A DNA stretch of 64,000 nt, from assembly GCA_025062325.1 (NCBI GenBank), contig JANXAL010000116.1:95695-159694 (forward strand), in the 5' to 3' direction. This document shows positions 19,522 to 29,915 of the stretch, piece by piece. Origin of the DNA: Roseiflexus sp. (GTDB lineage Bacteria > Chloroflexota > Chloroflexia > Chloroflexales > Roseiflexaceae). A program made the position numbers and the translations under genes. The notes under the pieces are model-generated. The model saw only the letters and a program-made list of their open reading frames with translations, searched no databases and was not told the DNA's origin. Position 1 is the stretch's first letter. The number at the start of each line of letters is the position of its first letter.

Positions 19522-21441
19522 TTACCCTTCCATTGTGCTGAGGTCGCCAAGCGGTTCGCCAAGCGCCTGAGCGCGCAAAACACGGCGCATAATTTTGCCC
19601 GAACGGGTCTTGGGCAGCGTTGGTGGGAATGATACCGTTTCCGGCTTGGCAATTGGTCCCATCACTTTGCCGACATGAGCTTTCAACTCATCGGCAAGCT
19701 CTTCCGATGGCGAATATCCGGCGCGGAGCAACACGAACGCATGGATCGCATTCCCGCGAACCGGATGCGGCAACCCGATCACTGCGGCTTCTGCCACTGC
19801 GGGGTGCGACACGAGTGCGCTTTCGACTTCGGCAGTGCCGAGGCGATATCCGGAAACCTTGATCACATCGTCGGTGCGACCGATGATCCATATATATCCA
19901 TCAGCGTCGCGCTTGGCGGCGTCGCCAGTGAGATACATGCCAGGGTAGCGGCTCCAGTACTGCTCGATGTAGCGCTGATCGTCGCCATAGATGGTACGCA
20001 GCATCGCGGGCCAGGGACGCTTGATGACGAGCGATCCTTCGACGCCTGGCGGCACGCTCTGCCCCTGCTCATCAACAACATCGATTTCAACGCCGGGTGC
20101 GGGGAGTCCGCACGACCCCGGCTTCATAGGCAACGAGACAAAGTTCGAAATCATTGGGCGCGACGTTTCCGTCTGCCACCAGTTGTCGATCACCGGGCAG
20201 CGGCGCTGTCCGATCACCTCGTAGAACCAGCGCCAGGCTTCGGGGTTGAGGGGTTCGCCCGCACACGCCAACAAGCGCAGCGTGCTTAGGTCGCGGCGCT
20301 TGGGCCATGCGTCGCCATACCGCATCAGTCCGCGCACACCGGTTGGTGCGGTGAACATGAGCGTCACGCCATGCCGTTCAATCAACTGCCACCAGCGATC
20401 CGGGTAAGGGTAGGCGGGCGCTCCTTCATACATCAGCGTCGTGATGCCGTGCATCAACGGCCCGTACAGCACGATTGAATGGCCGACGATCCAGCCCGCG
20501 TCGGAGGTGCAGAAAAGCGTATCTTCTTCTTTGAAATCAAGAACGTACTTCAGAGTCGTGTAGACATCCACCATGTAGCCGCCGAGGGTATGGACCACAC
20601 CCTTGGGCTTGCCGGTAGAGCCGGAAGTGTAAATGATAAAGAAAGGATCTTCGGCATCGAGCGGCTCGCTCTCACAGCGCGCCGAAGCGATCGGCAGGCT
20701 CATCAATTCGTGCCACCAGTAGTCACGCCCGGCGCGAATATCGACTTCGTGTCCAGTGCGCTTAATGACCACGCATGTTTCGATCGACGGCGCGTGATCA
20801 ACGGCCTGATCCGCAATTTCTTTCAGTTTGACGATCTTCCCGTTGAGCAGGCTGCCATCTGCCACCACTAGCACTTTGGCATGTGCATCCTCGATGCGGC
20901 TGCGCAGCGCCTCGGTTGACAGACCGCCATAGACGACCGTATGCACGGCGCCGATACGGGCGCATGCCAGCATCGCGATTGCCTGCTCTGGGCAGCGGCC
21001 GGTGTAGATGGCCACCCGATCTCCTTTGCGCACACCCAGCGATTTGAGCACATTGGCGAACTTATTTACATCGCGGTAGAGTTGCCAGTAGGTGTAGGTG
21101 CGAACAATGCCATCTTCGCTTTCCCAGATCAGCGCCACCTTGTTTTTGCGCCATGTCTGCACATGACGATCCAGGGCGTTGTACGCCATGTTCGTCTTGC
21201 CGCCGACGAACCATTTGTAGAATGGAGCATTGCTGTCATCGAGGACGGTGTGGAACGGCTCGAACCAGTGCAGCGCCTGCGCTGCCTCTCCCCAAAATCC
21301 CTGCGGATCTTCAATCGAACGACGGTAGACCGACTCATAGTCGCTCAGGTTCGCAGTGCGAGCGGCTTCCTCCAGCGGACCAACGACAACGTCAGCGACG
21401 GCGACGTTGTTGGTCGAACCAATCGCGTGGGTGAGTGTCAT
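19522..21441 (-). CDS. Acetyl/propionyl-CoA synthetase-type acyl-CoA ligase
   Basis: 639 residues from the ATG at 21441, preceded by CCAGGAGGTGAACGG. The frame stays open to 21597, but that region contains the promoter (21568-21597), so the longer version is rejected. Motifs mirror the downstream acs: FFIIYTSGSTGKPKGVVH, WWQTETSRP, YLTGDAAKRDADGYIWIIGRTDDVIKVSGYRLGTAEVE and KTRSGKIMRRVLRAQALGEPLGDLSTMEG. The acyl pocket region differs from its neighbour (WWQTETSRPMIS against WWQTETGGFLIT), so acid preference may differ. In a 3-hydroxypropionate-bicycle organism a propionate or acetate role would fit, but this is inference. Confidence 0.92.
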   Translation of the reverse strand: MTLTHAIGSTNNVAVADVVVGPLEEAARTANLSDYESVYRRSIEDPQGFWGEAAQALHWFEPFHTVLDDSNAPFYKWFVGGKTNMAYNALDRHVQTWRKNKVALIWESEDGIVRTYTYWQLYRDVNKFANVLKSLGVRKGDRVAIYTGRCPEQAIAMLACARIGAVHTVVYGGLSTEALRSRIEDAHAKVLVVADGSLLNGKIVKLKEIADQAVDHAPSIETCVVIKRTGHEVDIRAGRDYWWHELMSLPIASARCESEPLDAEDPFFIIYTSGSTGKPKGVVHTLGGYMVDVYTTLKYVLDFKEEDTLFCTSDAGWIVGHSIVLYGPLMHGITTLMYEGAPAYPYPDRWWQLIERHGVTLMFTAPTGVRGLMRYGDAWPKRRDLSTLRLLACAGEPLNPEAWRWFYEVIGQRRCPVIDNWWQTETSRPMISNFVSLPMKPGSCGLPAPGVEIDVVDEQGQSVPPGVEGSLVIKRPWPAMLRTIYGDDQRYIEQYWSRYPGMYLTGDAAKRDADGYIWIIGRTDDVIKVSGYRLGTAEVESALVSHPAVAEAAVIGLPHPVRGNAIHAFVLLRAGYSPSEELADELKAHVGKVMGPIAKPETVSFPPTLPKTRSGKIMRRVLRAQALGEPLGDLSTMEG

Positions 21442-21567
21442 CCGTTCACCTCCTGGCGTCAATGCTGTGCGATCAGAGCGACTCGCGGAGAGCGCCCATT
21501 GCCGCACGACATCGTGCTGTACAGGGCTTACACCATAACTCGGGCATATGCGGGGATGTGTGTACTG

Positions 21568-21597
21568 ATTGTAAACACTATATGCGGATGATGTCAA
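21568..21597 (-). promoter_or_regulatory. Near-consensus sigma-70-type promoter of the acyl-CoA ligase pair
   Basis: On the minus strand TTGACA (21597-21592) and TACAAT (21573-21568) are separated by 18 bases. The predicted transcript starts near 21561, giving a leader of about 120 bases before the ATG at 21441. Confidence 0.75.
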
Positions 21598-21659
21598 GTC
21601 AACTTAAGGCTGGGATAAAGATTGTGTAAAAATAAGGCAAGGCGAATTGGCAGGCGCAT

Positions 21660-21820
21660 CACGACGAGAGCCCCTCATGCCTCGCGCTGTGCGCTGTCAG
21701 CGAATGGGGAAGCGCATAAGCAAATGGCGCCGGAGAACGATGAACCCCTCCTCGCGCCTCGCGTCTCTCATCTCGCGCCTTCTGCCTCGCGTCTCGCGCC
21801 TCGCGCCTTCTGCCTCGCGC
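21660..21820. repeat. Low-complexity CTCGCGCCT tract
   Basis: Short imperfect repeats of CTCGCGCCTTCTGCCTCGCG type (for example CCTCGCGTCTCTCATCTCGC) run up to the stop codon of the exonuclease gene. A related GAGGCGAGAGGCGAGAGG tract lies near 60550. No gene is seen. Confidence 0.5.
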
Positions 21821-22519
21821 CTACCGCAGACACCCGCCAGCGCGCAGGAGGTCGCGCAGGCGTGGCATGCCGTGCGCTTCGAACATGCTGACCTGGGCGA
21901 GGAAGAGCTGCGCAGTCGTCAGCGCATCATTGAAGGCATTGTGTTCGGGGTAGACGGGCAATCCGACGCTTTCCGCCAGCGCGCGCAGGTGCAATGCCGG
22001 TTCCTGCTCAGATCCAGAGCTATCAATTAGGCGTTGATGGCGCTGAAAATGCCATGCCAGTCGCGCCGTGTCAATGGCAGGACCGCGCGGCTCGACGCCG
22101 TACAGCCGCCGCATCGCCTGGCGTAAAAAGCCGATGTCCACGTCGGCGACGTGCACCACCAGCACCCGTCCTGTTAGACGCCGAAGAACGGTGGGAACTA
22201 CCTCGTGGAGCGGCGGTGCGTGCTCAACGTCCTGGGGGAGCAGACCATGAACCCGAATAGCTTCTGGATTAACCGGGGCATCATCTGGCGGGCGCACAAG
22301 AGAGTACCAGCGCTGATCCATGCGAATGCGCCCTTCGTCAATATCGATCAATCCAATCGCCAGCAACGCATCGCGCCGCGGATTCAGGCCGGTAGTTTCA
22401 ACGTCCATCACACTGTACGGCACGTCGCGCCAGGGCAGCGCCGGGTCGGGACGCGGCGCTTCAAGGTACCGGGCTACGGACTCGGGGAGACTGGCCGGTC
22501 GGCGGCGAAACAAAAACAT
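21821..22519 (-). CDS. DnaQ-like DEDD-family 3'-5' exonuclease
   Basis: 232 residues. The exonuclease motifs are Exo I VMDVETTGLNPRRD (metal-binding Asp and Glu), Exo II LVVHVADVDIGFLRQ and Exo III EHNAFNDALTTAQLF (His and Asp of the DEDDh type). The length and lack of a C-terminal extension fit a stand-alone proofreading-like or RNase T-like nuclease; a polymerase III epsilon role is possible but not shown. It is the last gene of a nine-gene minus-strand run, starting 10 bases after the DUF294 gene. Confidence 0.87.
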   Translation of the reverse strand: MFLFRRRPASLPESVARYLEAPRPDPALPWRDVPYSVMDVETTGLNPRRDALLAIGLIDIDEGRIRMDQRWYSLVRPPDDAPVNPEAIRVHGLLPQDVEHAPPLHEVVPTVLRRLTGRVLVVHVADVDIGFLRQAMRRLYGVEPRGPAIDTARLAWHFQRHQRLIDSSGSEQEPALHLRALAESVGLPVYPEHNAFNDALTTAQLFLAQVSMFEAHGMPRLRDLLRAGGCLR

Positions 22520-22529
22520 GGCAGCCCTC

Positions 22530-24401
22530 TCACGCCATTAGACTGGTCTGAAATGTGACCGCCACCGCCCGCTGCGCCACGGCGACAGCGCGCAGCGCTT
22601 CTTTCAACTCGCGTCGTTCAAGGGGAGTGAGTTTGTCAACCTCGACCCGGTTGCTCGGCTCGAGGCCCTGGCGCAGCTGTTGATACTGCCAGCGCAGGCG
22701 CAGCAGTCCAATCAGTTCAAAGGCAGCGATCAACTCCTCAGCGCTCGTTTCGCTCAGGCTGCTCCGGTTTGCCGATTTGCGAAGGCGGGCGATAGTATTG
22801 GTATCGGGCACGCCAGCTTCGAGCGCAAACAGGCGCGCCAGATCGACGATCATCGCCGTTCCGCGGTACTTCAGGTCGATCACGCCGCGCTGATCGCCGC
22901 GACGTTCCAGCACTAACTGACGGAAGAAGTTGATCGGCGCCGTCTGACGCAACGCTGCACGCGCCAACCGCCCCAGGAAAATCCGATTCTCACGGGCGCG
23001 GAGGATGATCGGGCGCAGGGAGGCCTCTGTGTCCAGCGTGCCGTAGACCGGGCGCAGATCGAAGAAGATCGCGGTCTGGAGCAACGCTTCTTCACTGGGG
23101 ACGCTGATCCACTGCCGAAAATAGTTTTGCCAGACTGATCGCGGTTGGCGCCACTGCGGGTTAGTCGCCATCACATTGCCCGGACACCGCGGGAAGCCGC
23201 AGCGCACCAGTTGCTCGACAACCCGCTCTGCCAACGCCTCAAAATAGGCTTCAGCGCCCTCCGGCGCATTGTCGGCGTAGATCAGCGCATTGTCCTGGTC
23301 GGTGCGCAACGTTTGTTCGTAGCGCCCTTCACTTCCCAGCACCAGCCAGGCATACGGGCACGGCGGGGGACCCAGCGCTGCCTCAGCATCCCGAATGATA
23401 TGCACCAAGAGGGCATCGTGCGCTGCCGCCACAGCGCGCCCGATATCGCTCACCCTGGCGCCAGCGTCGAGCAATCCGCCGACGGTGGCAGTGACCTGTT
23501 CAGTATAGGCGCGCAGGTCGGCGTCACTGCGCGCCCGCACCAGGCGCTGCGGCATGAGCAGCGGGTTGTGACTCTGCAGACGTAGAAAATCACGATAACT
23601 CACCACGCCGATGATCTGCCCGCTGTCGCTCAATGGCAGGTGGTGCACCCCGTGTTCGATCATTTTCAGCAACCCCTCGAACACTAGGCTGTCGGCTGGC
23701 ACGGTCACCGCCGGCGCACTCATCACCTGTGCAATTGGGGTGTTATAGTCGAGTCCCTCAGCAACAACCCGGTTCCGCAGGTCGCGGTCGGTGACAATGC
23801 CGCTCCCTGCATCGAGCACGCCATACGGCGGCAGATCGACGATCAGCGCCGATGCCTGCGCCTCACGCATCCGACGCGCCGCTTCACGGACCGTGGTGTC
23901 GGGAGACACGGCGACCAGCGGCTCTGTAATCAAGTCGCGCAGGCGGGTCTGAAACAATTCGGGAGCAGCGGCGGCGTGGCGTTGCTGGAGCGCCTGTTCA
24001 AGCCGATCCGTAATTGATCGCGCAAAAAATTGCGCAAATGAGGGATAATCACGTCGTAACTGATGAAACAATGCCGCTGGAATAAGATAGCAGAGTGTCG
24101 CTTCGTGCGCGCGCACCGTGCTGATCGGCGGTTTGCCTCGAATGAGTGAGACATAGCCGAAGCACTCCCCCTCACCCAGCGTGTCGGTCAATTCCACCAC
24201 GCCGTCGCGTTCCCGCAACAGATCAACGCTGCCGCGCCGGATGAGATAGAGGAACGAGGCGGGCTTTCCCCCCTGCGTCAGGATCTGAACGCCCTGCCCA
24301 AAATACTCAATCTGCACGGCGCTCGCAATGCGTTGAATCTGGATCAGCGGCAACTGGCTGAAAGGCGGGTGTTCCAGAAGAAACCGAACAATCTCGTCCA
24401 T
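22530..24401 (-). CDS. cNMP-binding/CBS/DUF294 putative nucleotidyltransferase
   Basis: 623 residues in four parts. Residues 5-125 form a cyclic-nucleotide-binding fold (ILTQGGKPASFLYLIRRGSVDLL, GEGECFGYVSLIRGKPPISTVRA). Residues 155-285 hold two CBS motifs (DTTVREAARRMREAQASALIVD and ADSLVFEGLLKMIEHGVHHLPLSDSGQIIGVVSYRDFLR). Residues 300-440 are a GlnD-like nucleotidyltransferase core with LVLGSEGRYEQTLRTDQDNALIYAD, containing the GS-x-GR and DxD elements. The C-terminal 160 residues are the helical DUF294 domain. Such proteins are thought to transfer nucleotides in response to ligands; target and ligand are unknown. It is adjacent to recJ (12 bases) and an exonuclease (10 bases), which links it by position to DNA metabolism only. 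Confidence 0.88.
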   Translation of the reverse strand: MDEIVRFLLEHPPFSQLPLIQIQRIASAVQIEYFGQGVQILTQGGKPASFLYLIRRGSVDLLRERDGVVELTDTLGEGECFGYVSLIRGKPPISTVRAHEATLCYLIPAALFHQLRRDYPSFAQFFARSITDRLEQALQQRHAAAAPELFQTRLRDLITEPLVAVSPDTTVREAARRMREAQASALIVDLPPYGVLDAGSGIVTDRDLRNRVVAEGLDYNTPIAQVMSAPAVTVPADSLVFEGLLKMIEHGVHHLPLSDSGQIIGVVSYRDFLRLQSHNPLLMPQRLVRARSDADLRAYTEQVTATVGGLLDAGARVSDIGRAVAAAHDALLVHIIRDAEAALGPPPCPYAWLVLGSEGRYEQTLRTDQDNALIYADNAPEGAEAYFEALAERVVEQLVRCGFPRCPGNVMATNPQWRQPRSVWQNYFRQWISVPSEEALLQTAIFFDLRPVYGTLDTEASLRPIILRARENRIFLGRLARAALRQTAPINFFRQLVLERRGDQRGVIDLKYRGTAMIVDLARLFALEAGVPDTNTIARLRKSANRSSLSETSAEELIAAFELIGLLRLRWQYQQLRQGLEPSNRVEVDKLTPLERRELKEALRAVAVAQRAVAVTFQTSLMA

Positions 24402-24413
24402 CGCATCGTCACC

Positions 24414-26132
24414 TCATCGTGCGCTGCGAAAATCCTTGATGTTCAACTGCAACGCAGCGGTGCCGTTCCACTCATCAGATTCGAGCGTATATGCGATATC
24501 AATCCAGCGCGGCTGCTCGAAATAACGCGCCAGATGGCCAAAGCGAAACGCGATGGCATCAAAGGGACCCGCACCGCTGGCATCGGTCAGGCGCAATTTC
24601 AGGTGTTGCCCTTCGCTCCCCCGTGGCCACGCGCCAATCACCTGCACCCGGCTGCTCATCAGCACCGGTTGCGGATTGCCCTGACCGAATGGCTCAAGCC
24701 TTGTCAGCTCCTTGAGAAGATCATACGACAGTTCGCTAAGCGGAACTTCGGCATCGACGCGCAGGCTGGGAATCAACAGATCATCAGGCAGGCGCTGTTC
24801 GGCATAGTGCAGCAGGCGCGCTTCCAGCTCAGGCAGGCGGTCAGTGGCAATCGTGAACCCGGCTGCTTCTGTATGCCCGCCGAAGCGCTCCAACAGATCG
24901 GCGCAGGCAGTCAGCGCCTCAATCATACTGAACCCCGGCACAGAACGCGCCGAACCGCGCGACCATGCTTCACCTCGTTCGATCAGCACGGTCGGGCGCC
25001 CAAACTCCTCAACCAGGCGCGCCGCCACCAGTCCGACCACGCCAGCCGGATACCCGGTGTCGTCAAGAACAATAATCCGCTGATGGTGCTTGCCCAGCGC
25101 CCTGATCTGTGCGCTGGCTTGCTCCTGGACATTCTTCGACAGCTCCTGACGTTGACGGTTCTGAACATTCAGTTCGCGCGCCAGATGGTATGCGATATCG
25201 AGTTCTTCGGCGAGCAGCAGTTCATAACTCAATCGTGCATTGTCGATCCGACCAGAGGCGTTCAGGCGCGGTCCGAGCCCAAAACTGATATCAGTCGATG
25301 TCACCCTGCCCGGCGTCAGACCGGCGGCTTCGATGAGCGCGCGCACTCCTGGTCGCTGCGCCGCATTGAGCGCTCTCAATCCATGCGTGACCAGAACGCG
25401 ATTCTCACCGACCAGCGGTCCCATATCGGCCACCGTGCCAATCGCAACGATGTCGAGCAGATCATCTTTCTGCAGCGTTGAGCGCAGACCGCGTCGCACC
25501 AGCGCGCGCGCCAACTGATAGGCAATACCCACGCCAACCAGATGCTTGAACGGATACGGGCACCCTGGTTGTTTCGGATTGACAATAGCCAGCGCATTGG
25601 GCAGGCGCGCCGGCGGTTCGTGATGGTCGGTAATGATCAGGTCAAGTCCCGCAGCGCGCGCGTGCTCTGCTTCACGCACATTACTGATGCCGCAATCGAC
25701 GGTGATCAGCAGGCGAACGCCTTCACGCGCCAGCGCATCGATTGCCGCAATATTCAGACCATACCCTTCACGAACGCGATGAGGCACATAAGGCTGAATC
25801 ATCCCCCCCATAGCGCGGATCACCTGGACCAGCAACGCCACAGCGGTCACGCCATCGGTATCATAATCGCCATAGACCGCCATTGGCTCGTGGTTCTGAA
25901 TGGCCGCGACAATACGCTGAACTGCCGTTTCCATGCCGCGCAAACCAAAGGGGTCATTCAGCCGATAGTCGGGAGAGAAGAACTCTCGGATGGCGCTCTC
26001 GCTCCGCAGACCGCGCTGATAGAGCACCGCAGCGATCAGCGGCGGAAACTGGCGAAAGGCGGCAATGAACTCGGGCGGCGTTGGATGGATGAGCCAGCGT
26101 TTATTGCGTGCAGACAAACGAGGTGCAGACAT
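24414..26132 (-). CDS. recJ: Single-stranded-DNA-specific exonuclease RecJ
   Basis: 572 residues, close to the usual RecJ length. The DHH phosphoesterase motifs are present in order: VYGDYDTDGVTAVALLV, LITVDCGISN, LIITDHHEPP (the DHH triad), GVGIAYQLARAL and ADMGPLVGENR. The DHHA1 region has the signature SGGS-like SRGSARSVPGFSMIEAL and FGGHTEAAGFTI, followed by an OB-fold C-terminal domain. RecJ degrades single-stranded DNA 5' to 3' in repair and recombination. It starts 21 bases after cdsA in the same transcript. Confidence 0.96.
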   Translation of the reverse strand: MSAPRLSARNKRWLIHPTPPEFIAAFRQFPPLIAAVLYQRGLRSESAIREFFSPDYRLNDPFGLRGMETAVQRIVAAIQNHEPMAVYGDYDTDGVTAVALLVQVIRAMGGMIQPYVPHRVREGYGLNIAAIDALAREGVRLLITVDCGISNVREAEHARAAGLDLIITDHHEPPARLPNALAIVNPKQPGCPYPFKHLVGVGIAYQLARALVRRGLRSTLQKDDLLDIVAIGTVADMGPLVGENRVLVTHGLRALNAAQRPGVRALIEAAGLTPGRVTSTDISFGLGPRLNASGRIDNARLSYELLLAEELDIAYHLARELNVQNRQRQELSKNVQEQASAQIRALGKHHQRIIVLDDTGYPAGVVGLVAARLVEEFGRPTVLIERGEAWSRGSARSVPGFSMIEALTACADLLERFGGHTEAAGFTIATDRLPELEARLLHYAEQRLPDDLLIPSLRVDAEVPLSELSYDLLKELTRLEPFGQGNPQPVLMSSRVQVIGAWPRGSEGQHLKLRLTDASGAGPFDAIAFRFGHLARYFEQPRWIDIAYTLESDEWNGTAALQLNIKDFRSAR

Positions 26133-26153
26133 GCCAGAGCGCTTTCTGCCCGT

Positions 26154-27047
26154 TCAAGAGACCGTTATCGTAAGCATGATGTAGACCGCTGGCGCGCTAA
26201 ACAGCACACTGTCGATCCGATCAAGGATGCCGCCATGGCCAGGGATGAGACTGCCTGCATCTTTCAGCCCCACCTGACGCTTGATGAACGATTCGGACAG
26301 ATCGCCAATCGGCCCAGCGATACCAGCAGTAATACCAATGAGCGCTGTCGCCCAGAGCGAGAGTGGGAGGCCAAACAGCGCCACCGCCAGAAAAGCGCCT
26401 GCAAGCGCGCCCAGCATTCCTCCAGCGGCGCCTTCCCACGTCTTACGCGGGCTAAGCGTTGGCGCCATTTTGCGGCGTCCCCAGCGTTTACCGACGAAAT
26501 AGGCAAAGACATCCTGTCCCCAGGTTGCCATCAACACCAGAGCAATCCAGGCAGCGCCGGGCTGTGGTTGGAGAGGGGCAAGCAATCCGCTGCGCAGCGG
26601 AGTTTCCAGGGCGCGGAGCAGGATCAGAAACCCCAAGAGACCGCCGACATAGAGAGCGCCGCCGAACGTCAACGCCCATTCCGCCACCGCGCCGTACTGA
26701 GCGTGGCGCGATGCACAGGCCGCCAGACTGATCATCACGGCCAGTCCAAGAGCAGGCGCGAGCAGATCAACGCCGCTAAGCGCCTGAATGATCATCGCGC
26801 CCAGCACCAGCGCCGCAACAACGACGCCCAGTGCATAGTTCGACTGATACCCGCCATGACTAAACGCCGCATACAACTCGCCCAAGCCGACGACCGCCGC
26901 AATGACCACCAGCACTGTAAACGGCCAGAAGCCCCACCACACGCAGACAACCACGAGCGGCAGCAGCACAACCGCGCTCAGCACCCGTTGGACCAACGCG
27001 CTAGGATTCCTCTGAGAGTCCGCCGAAGCGGCGTTCGCGTTGTCCAT
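26154..27047 (-). CDS. cdsA: Phosphatidate cytidylyltransferase
   Basis: 297 residues, mostly membrane-embedded with about eight hydrophobic segments. The CdsA signature is seen near the C-terminus: [38 protein letters not shown] and later [45 protein letters not shown]. It makes CDP-diacylglycerol from phosphatidic acid and CTP. The annotated ATG lies 47 bases inside uppS; a TTG at 26996, just after the uppS stop with AGAGGA upstream, would remove the overlap and gives a start more like other CdsA proteins. Gene order uppS-cdsA is conserved in many bacteria. Confidence 0.94.
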   Translation of the reverse strand: MDNANAASADSQRNPSALVQRVLSAVVLLPLVVVCVWWGFWPFTVLVVIAAVVGLGELYAAFSHGGYQSNYALGVVVAALVLGAMIIQALSGVDLLAPALGLAVMISLAACASRHAQYGAVAEWALTFGGALYVGGLLGFLILLRALETPLRSGLLAPLQPQPGAAWIALVLMATWGQDVFAYFVGKRWGRRKMAPTLSPRKTWEGAAGGMLGALAGAFLAVALFGLPLSLWATALIGITAGIAGPIGDLSESFIKRQVGLKDAGSLIPGHGGILDRIDSVLFSAPAVYIMLTITVS

Positions 27048-27711
27048 AGTCGTGAATGGCCTGACGCAGATGTTCAGGACTGAAATCGGGCCAGTAGACC
27101 GGCGTCGTCCAGTATTCGCTGTAGGCGGCCTGCCAGATCAGAAAATTCGAGAGGCGCCATTCGCCGCTCGTGCGAATGATCAGATCGGGGTCGGGCATTC
27201 CGGAGGTCGAGAGATGATCGCTGATCATCTCCTCCGTCACATCCTCGGGCCTGACGCCGCGCGCGATCAACTTCCGCACCGCATCGACGATATCAGCGCG
27301 TCCGCCGTAATTGAAGGCGACAGCCAGCGTGATACGGGTATTATGGCGCGTCAATTCAATGGCATCAAGGATTTTCTGCCGCAGGTCAGCGGAAATATTA
27401 TCGAGGCGACCGAGGTGACGCAAGCGCGCGCCCTCGCGGTGCAGATTGATCGTCTCGCGGTCGATAAAATCGCTCAGGATGCGCATCAGGCCATCGACTT
27501 CCGCCGACGGCCGCGACCAGTTTTCCGTGGAAAACGCGTAGAGTGTCAGATATTGCACTCCCTGCTCGGCGCACTCTGTCACAATCCGGCGAATATTCTC
27601 CGTACCAGCGCGATGACCAGCAAGACGCGGCAAGTGGCGCTGGCGCGCCCAGCGCCCATTCCCGTCCATAATAATTGCAATATGCCGGGGAATGCGTGCG
27701 CGCTGCGACAT
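27001..27711 (-). CDS. uppS: Undecaprenyl diphosphate synthase
   Basis: 236 residues. All five cis-prenyltransferase regions are present: [66 protein letters not shown], and [37 protein letters not shown]. The catalytic Asp is in MDGNGRW. The enzyme makes the C55 lipid carrier for cell-envelope polymers. It overlaps cdsA by up to 47 bases and follows frr after 110 bases. Confidence 0.97.
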   Translation of the reverse strand: MSQRARIPRHIAIIMDGNGRWARQRHLPRLAGHRAGTENIRRIVTECAEQGVQYLTLYAFSTENWSRPSAEVDGLMRILSDFIDRETINLHREGARLRHLGRLDNISADLRQKILDAIELTRHNTRITLAVAFNYGGRADIVDAVRKLIARGVRPEDVTEEMISDHLSTSGMPDPDLIIRTSGEWRLSNFLIWQAAYSEYWTTPVYWPDFSPEHLRQAIHDYGQRERRFGGLSEES

Positions 27712-27821
27712 GTCACCCGTATCCTATCACGAACTTGAACCGTTCAGCAATATCAGCGCTTACAAGCGGCGCACCGGGGGCATCGAGATCCTTAGGATGC
27801 GCCGCCTGCGCAGGCGCTGAT

Positions 27822-28379
27822 TCAGATCTCCATAACCTCGGCTTCTTTTACCGCACCGATATGATCGAGTTCTCTCACATAGCGATCAGTCAATTCTTGC
27901 AATTTCTCCTGGGCGCGGCGGTGCTCATCCTCCGAAATCATCTTCTCGTGCTCCAGGTCGCGCAGATCTTCAAGCGCCTCACGGCGAATGTTGCGCAGCG
28001 CTATCTTTGACTCCTCAACGCGGGCGCGCACCAGCTTAGTCAATTCCTTGCGCCGCGCTTCGGTCAACGGCGGGATTGCCAGACGAATCAGGCGACCATC
28101 GTCGGTGGGCGTAAGACCGAGTTCGGAGTTCATGATAGCTTTGGAAATCGCCTTGACCATGTTGGCGTCGAATGGTTGGATGACCAGCATGCGCGGTTCA
28201 GGCACAGTAATGGTAGCGAGTTGGTTCAGTGGGAGGGTAGTGCCATACGCTTCAACGTGCAGATGCTCCACCAACGCTGGCGTCGCCCGCCCTGTTCGAA
28301 TAGTCGCCAGATGGTTGCGCAACGCCTCTGTCGCCTTTTTCATTCGACTTTCAGCTGCACGCAGGACGTCATTGACCAT
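27822..28379 (-). CDS. frr: Ribosome recycling factor
   Basis: 185 residues, the standard RRF length. Typical segments are [59 protein letters not shown] and the C-terminal helices [42 protein letters not shown] with EF-G splits post-termination ribosomes. Located between pyrH (91-base gap) and uppS, the classic order. Confidence 0.98.
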   Translation of the reverse strand: MVNDVLRAAESRMKKATEALRNHLATIRTGRATPALVEHLHVEAYGTTLPLNQLATITVPEPRMLVIQPFDANMVKAISKAIMNSELGLTPTDDGRLIRLAIPPLTEARRKELTKLVRARVEESKIALRNIRREALEDLRDLEHEKMISEDEHRRAQEKLQELTDRYVRELDHIGAVKEAEVMEI

Positions 28380-28470
28380 ACGTTTCCTCGTTTCCTTCTA
28401 CGCGGTCGGAAGAGCGAACTGAACCCCCACCGCTTCCCGTTGGCGCAACTGTCGCCGATGCATTAGAGCG

Positions 28471-29202
28471 CTACTGCGATGGATGATTGCTGACCAGCGT
28501 ACCGACATGCTCACCCAGGACAATCCGCTCGATATTCCCTGGCGTTAGCGGATCGAACACGACGATAGGGATATTATTATCCATGCAGAATGTTAGCGCC
28601 GTACTGTCCATGACGGTCAGTCCACGACTCAGCGCCTCCATATAACTGATATACTCGAAGCGTTTTGCGTCCGGGTATCGACGCGGGTCAGCGCTATAAA
28701 CGCCATCGACGCCGTTTTTTGCCATCAGAATAATCTCGGCGTGAATCTCCGCCGCGCGCAGCGCTGCTGCGCTATCGGTGGTAAAGTATGGGTTGCCGGT
28801 GCCAGCAGCAAGGATAATAACGCGCCCCTTTTCGAGGTGGCGCGTGGCCCGTCGGCGGATGTATGGTTCGGCGACTTCATCCATTTTAATCGCAGTCATG
28901 GCTCGTGTAAAGACGCCCCGACGCTCCAATGCGTCCTGAAGCGCCAGTGCATTGATAACCGTCGCCAGCATGCCCATATAGTGCGATTGCGCCGCATCCA
29001 TACCGCGGGCAATGGCCTGATTGCCGCGCCAGATATTTCCCCCGCCCAATACAACCGCGACCTGGACGCCAAGCCGAAGCACGCGCTCAATCTCCTGCGC
29101 ATAATAATCGAGCATCTGCGGGTCAATTGAGTGAGCGCCGCTGCCTGCGAGCGCCTCGCCGCTGAGCTTGAGCAGAATGCGGCGATACCGAGGTTCGGCC
29201 AT
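28471..29202 (-). CDS. pyrH: UMP kinase
   Basis: 243 residues. Bacterial UMP kinase of the amino-acid-kinase fold: [13 protein letters not shown] at the N-terminus, [68 protein letters not shown] and [16 protein letters not shown]. It phosphorylates UMP to UDP and is normally inhibited by UTP. It follows tsf after a 92-base gap in the same operon. Confidence 0.98.
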   Translation of the reverse strand: MAEPRYRRILLKLSGEALAGSGAHSIDPQMLDYYAQEIERVLRLGVQVAVVLGGGNIWRGNQAIARGMDAAQSHYMGMLATVINALALQDALERRGVFTRAMTAIKMDEVAEPYIRRRATRHLEKGRVIILAAGTGNPYFTTDSAAALRAAEIHAEIILMAKNGVDGVYSADPRRYPDAKRFEYISYMEALSRGLTVMDSTALTFCMDNNIPIVVFDPLTPGNIERIVLGEHVGTLVSNHPSQ

Positions 29203-29294
29203 GATGCCTCCCTATGCCAGGCGCAACTTTTCTTCCGACGAGCGAACGTCCGCTGTAGCCTGTTCGCTCATCGTCCGGCGGGTCAGAGCCTGGC

Positions 29295-29825
29295 TTAACC
29301 GCCGAGTTCGTATCGAACGAAGCGCCGCACAACGATGTTCTCGCGGATCTTTGCAATTGCCGCCTGGATCTTCTCTTCAATTGTCTGTGACGAGTCCTTG
29401 ATGAACACCTGTTTCAGCAGCACATGTTCTCGATAAAACTGCTCAGGCGACATGCCACTGGCGACAATCTCGCTTTCCGGCACCTCTTCAACGCGAAGGT
29501 AGCGCGGATTCATGGCTGCGACCTGCATCGCGATATCACGCGCCAGTTGAATGAAATCGTCAGTGCGCGCCACAAAATCGGTCTCACAGTTCAGTTCGAC
29601 CATCGCGGCAACGCGTGCGCCATGATGGACGTACACTTCGATACGCCCTTCCTTTGCCTCACGCCCCGCGACCTTCTCGCGCACGCGCATGCCGCGCTTG
29701 CGCAACTCTTCAATTGCCTTCTCGACGTCGCCATTGGTCTGCTCGAGCACATCCTTGCACTCCTTCACGCCCGCGCCGGTGCGCTCGCGCAGTTCCTTCA
29801 CCATCTGTGCGGTTATCTCGGCCAC
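29295..29825 (-). CDS. tsf: Elongation factor Ts (short form)
   Basis: 176 residues. The N-terminal UBA-like module (MVKELRERTGAGVKECKDVLEQTNGDVEKAIEELRKRGM) and the core EGRIEVYVHHGARVAAMVELNCETDFVARTDDFIQLARDIAMQVAAMNPRYL identify EF-Ts. E. coli EF-Ts is about 283 residues; this protein lacks one dimerisation/core repeat, like the short forms of Thermus, cyanobacteria and other Chloroflexota. It exchanges GDP on EF-Tu. Follows rpsB after 90 bases. Confidence 0.97.
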   Translation of the reverse strand: MAEITAQMVKELRERTGAGVKECKDVLEQTNGDVEKAIEELRKRGMRVREKVAGREAKEGRIEVYVHHGARVAAMVELNCETDFVARTDDFIQLARDIAMQVAAMNPRYLRVEEVPESEIVASGMSPEQFYREHVLLKQVFIKDSSQTIEEKIQAAIAKIRENIVVRRFVRYELGG

Positions 29826-29915
29826 GATGACTCCTTCTCTCTGACATAAAAACAGGGAAGATCGAAGGCGGCGCTCCTGCCTTCAGTCTTCCTTGCGTCG
29901 CTTGCACCATCATCA

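Noticed and set aside
25542..27083. 513-codon plus-strand frame opposite recJ and cdsA
   Set aside because: Composition (His/Gln/Arg-rich, no motif) is that of an antisense shadow; both minus-strand genes are unmistakable.
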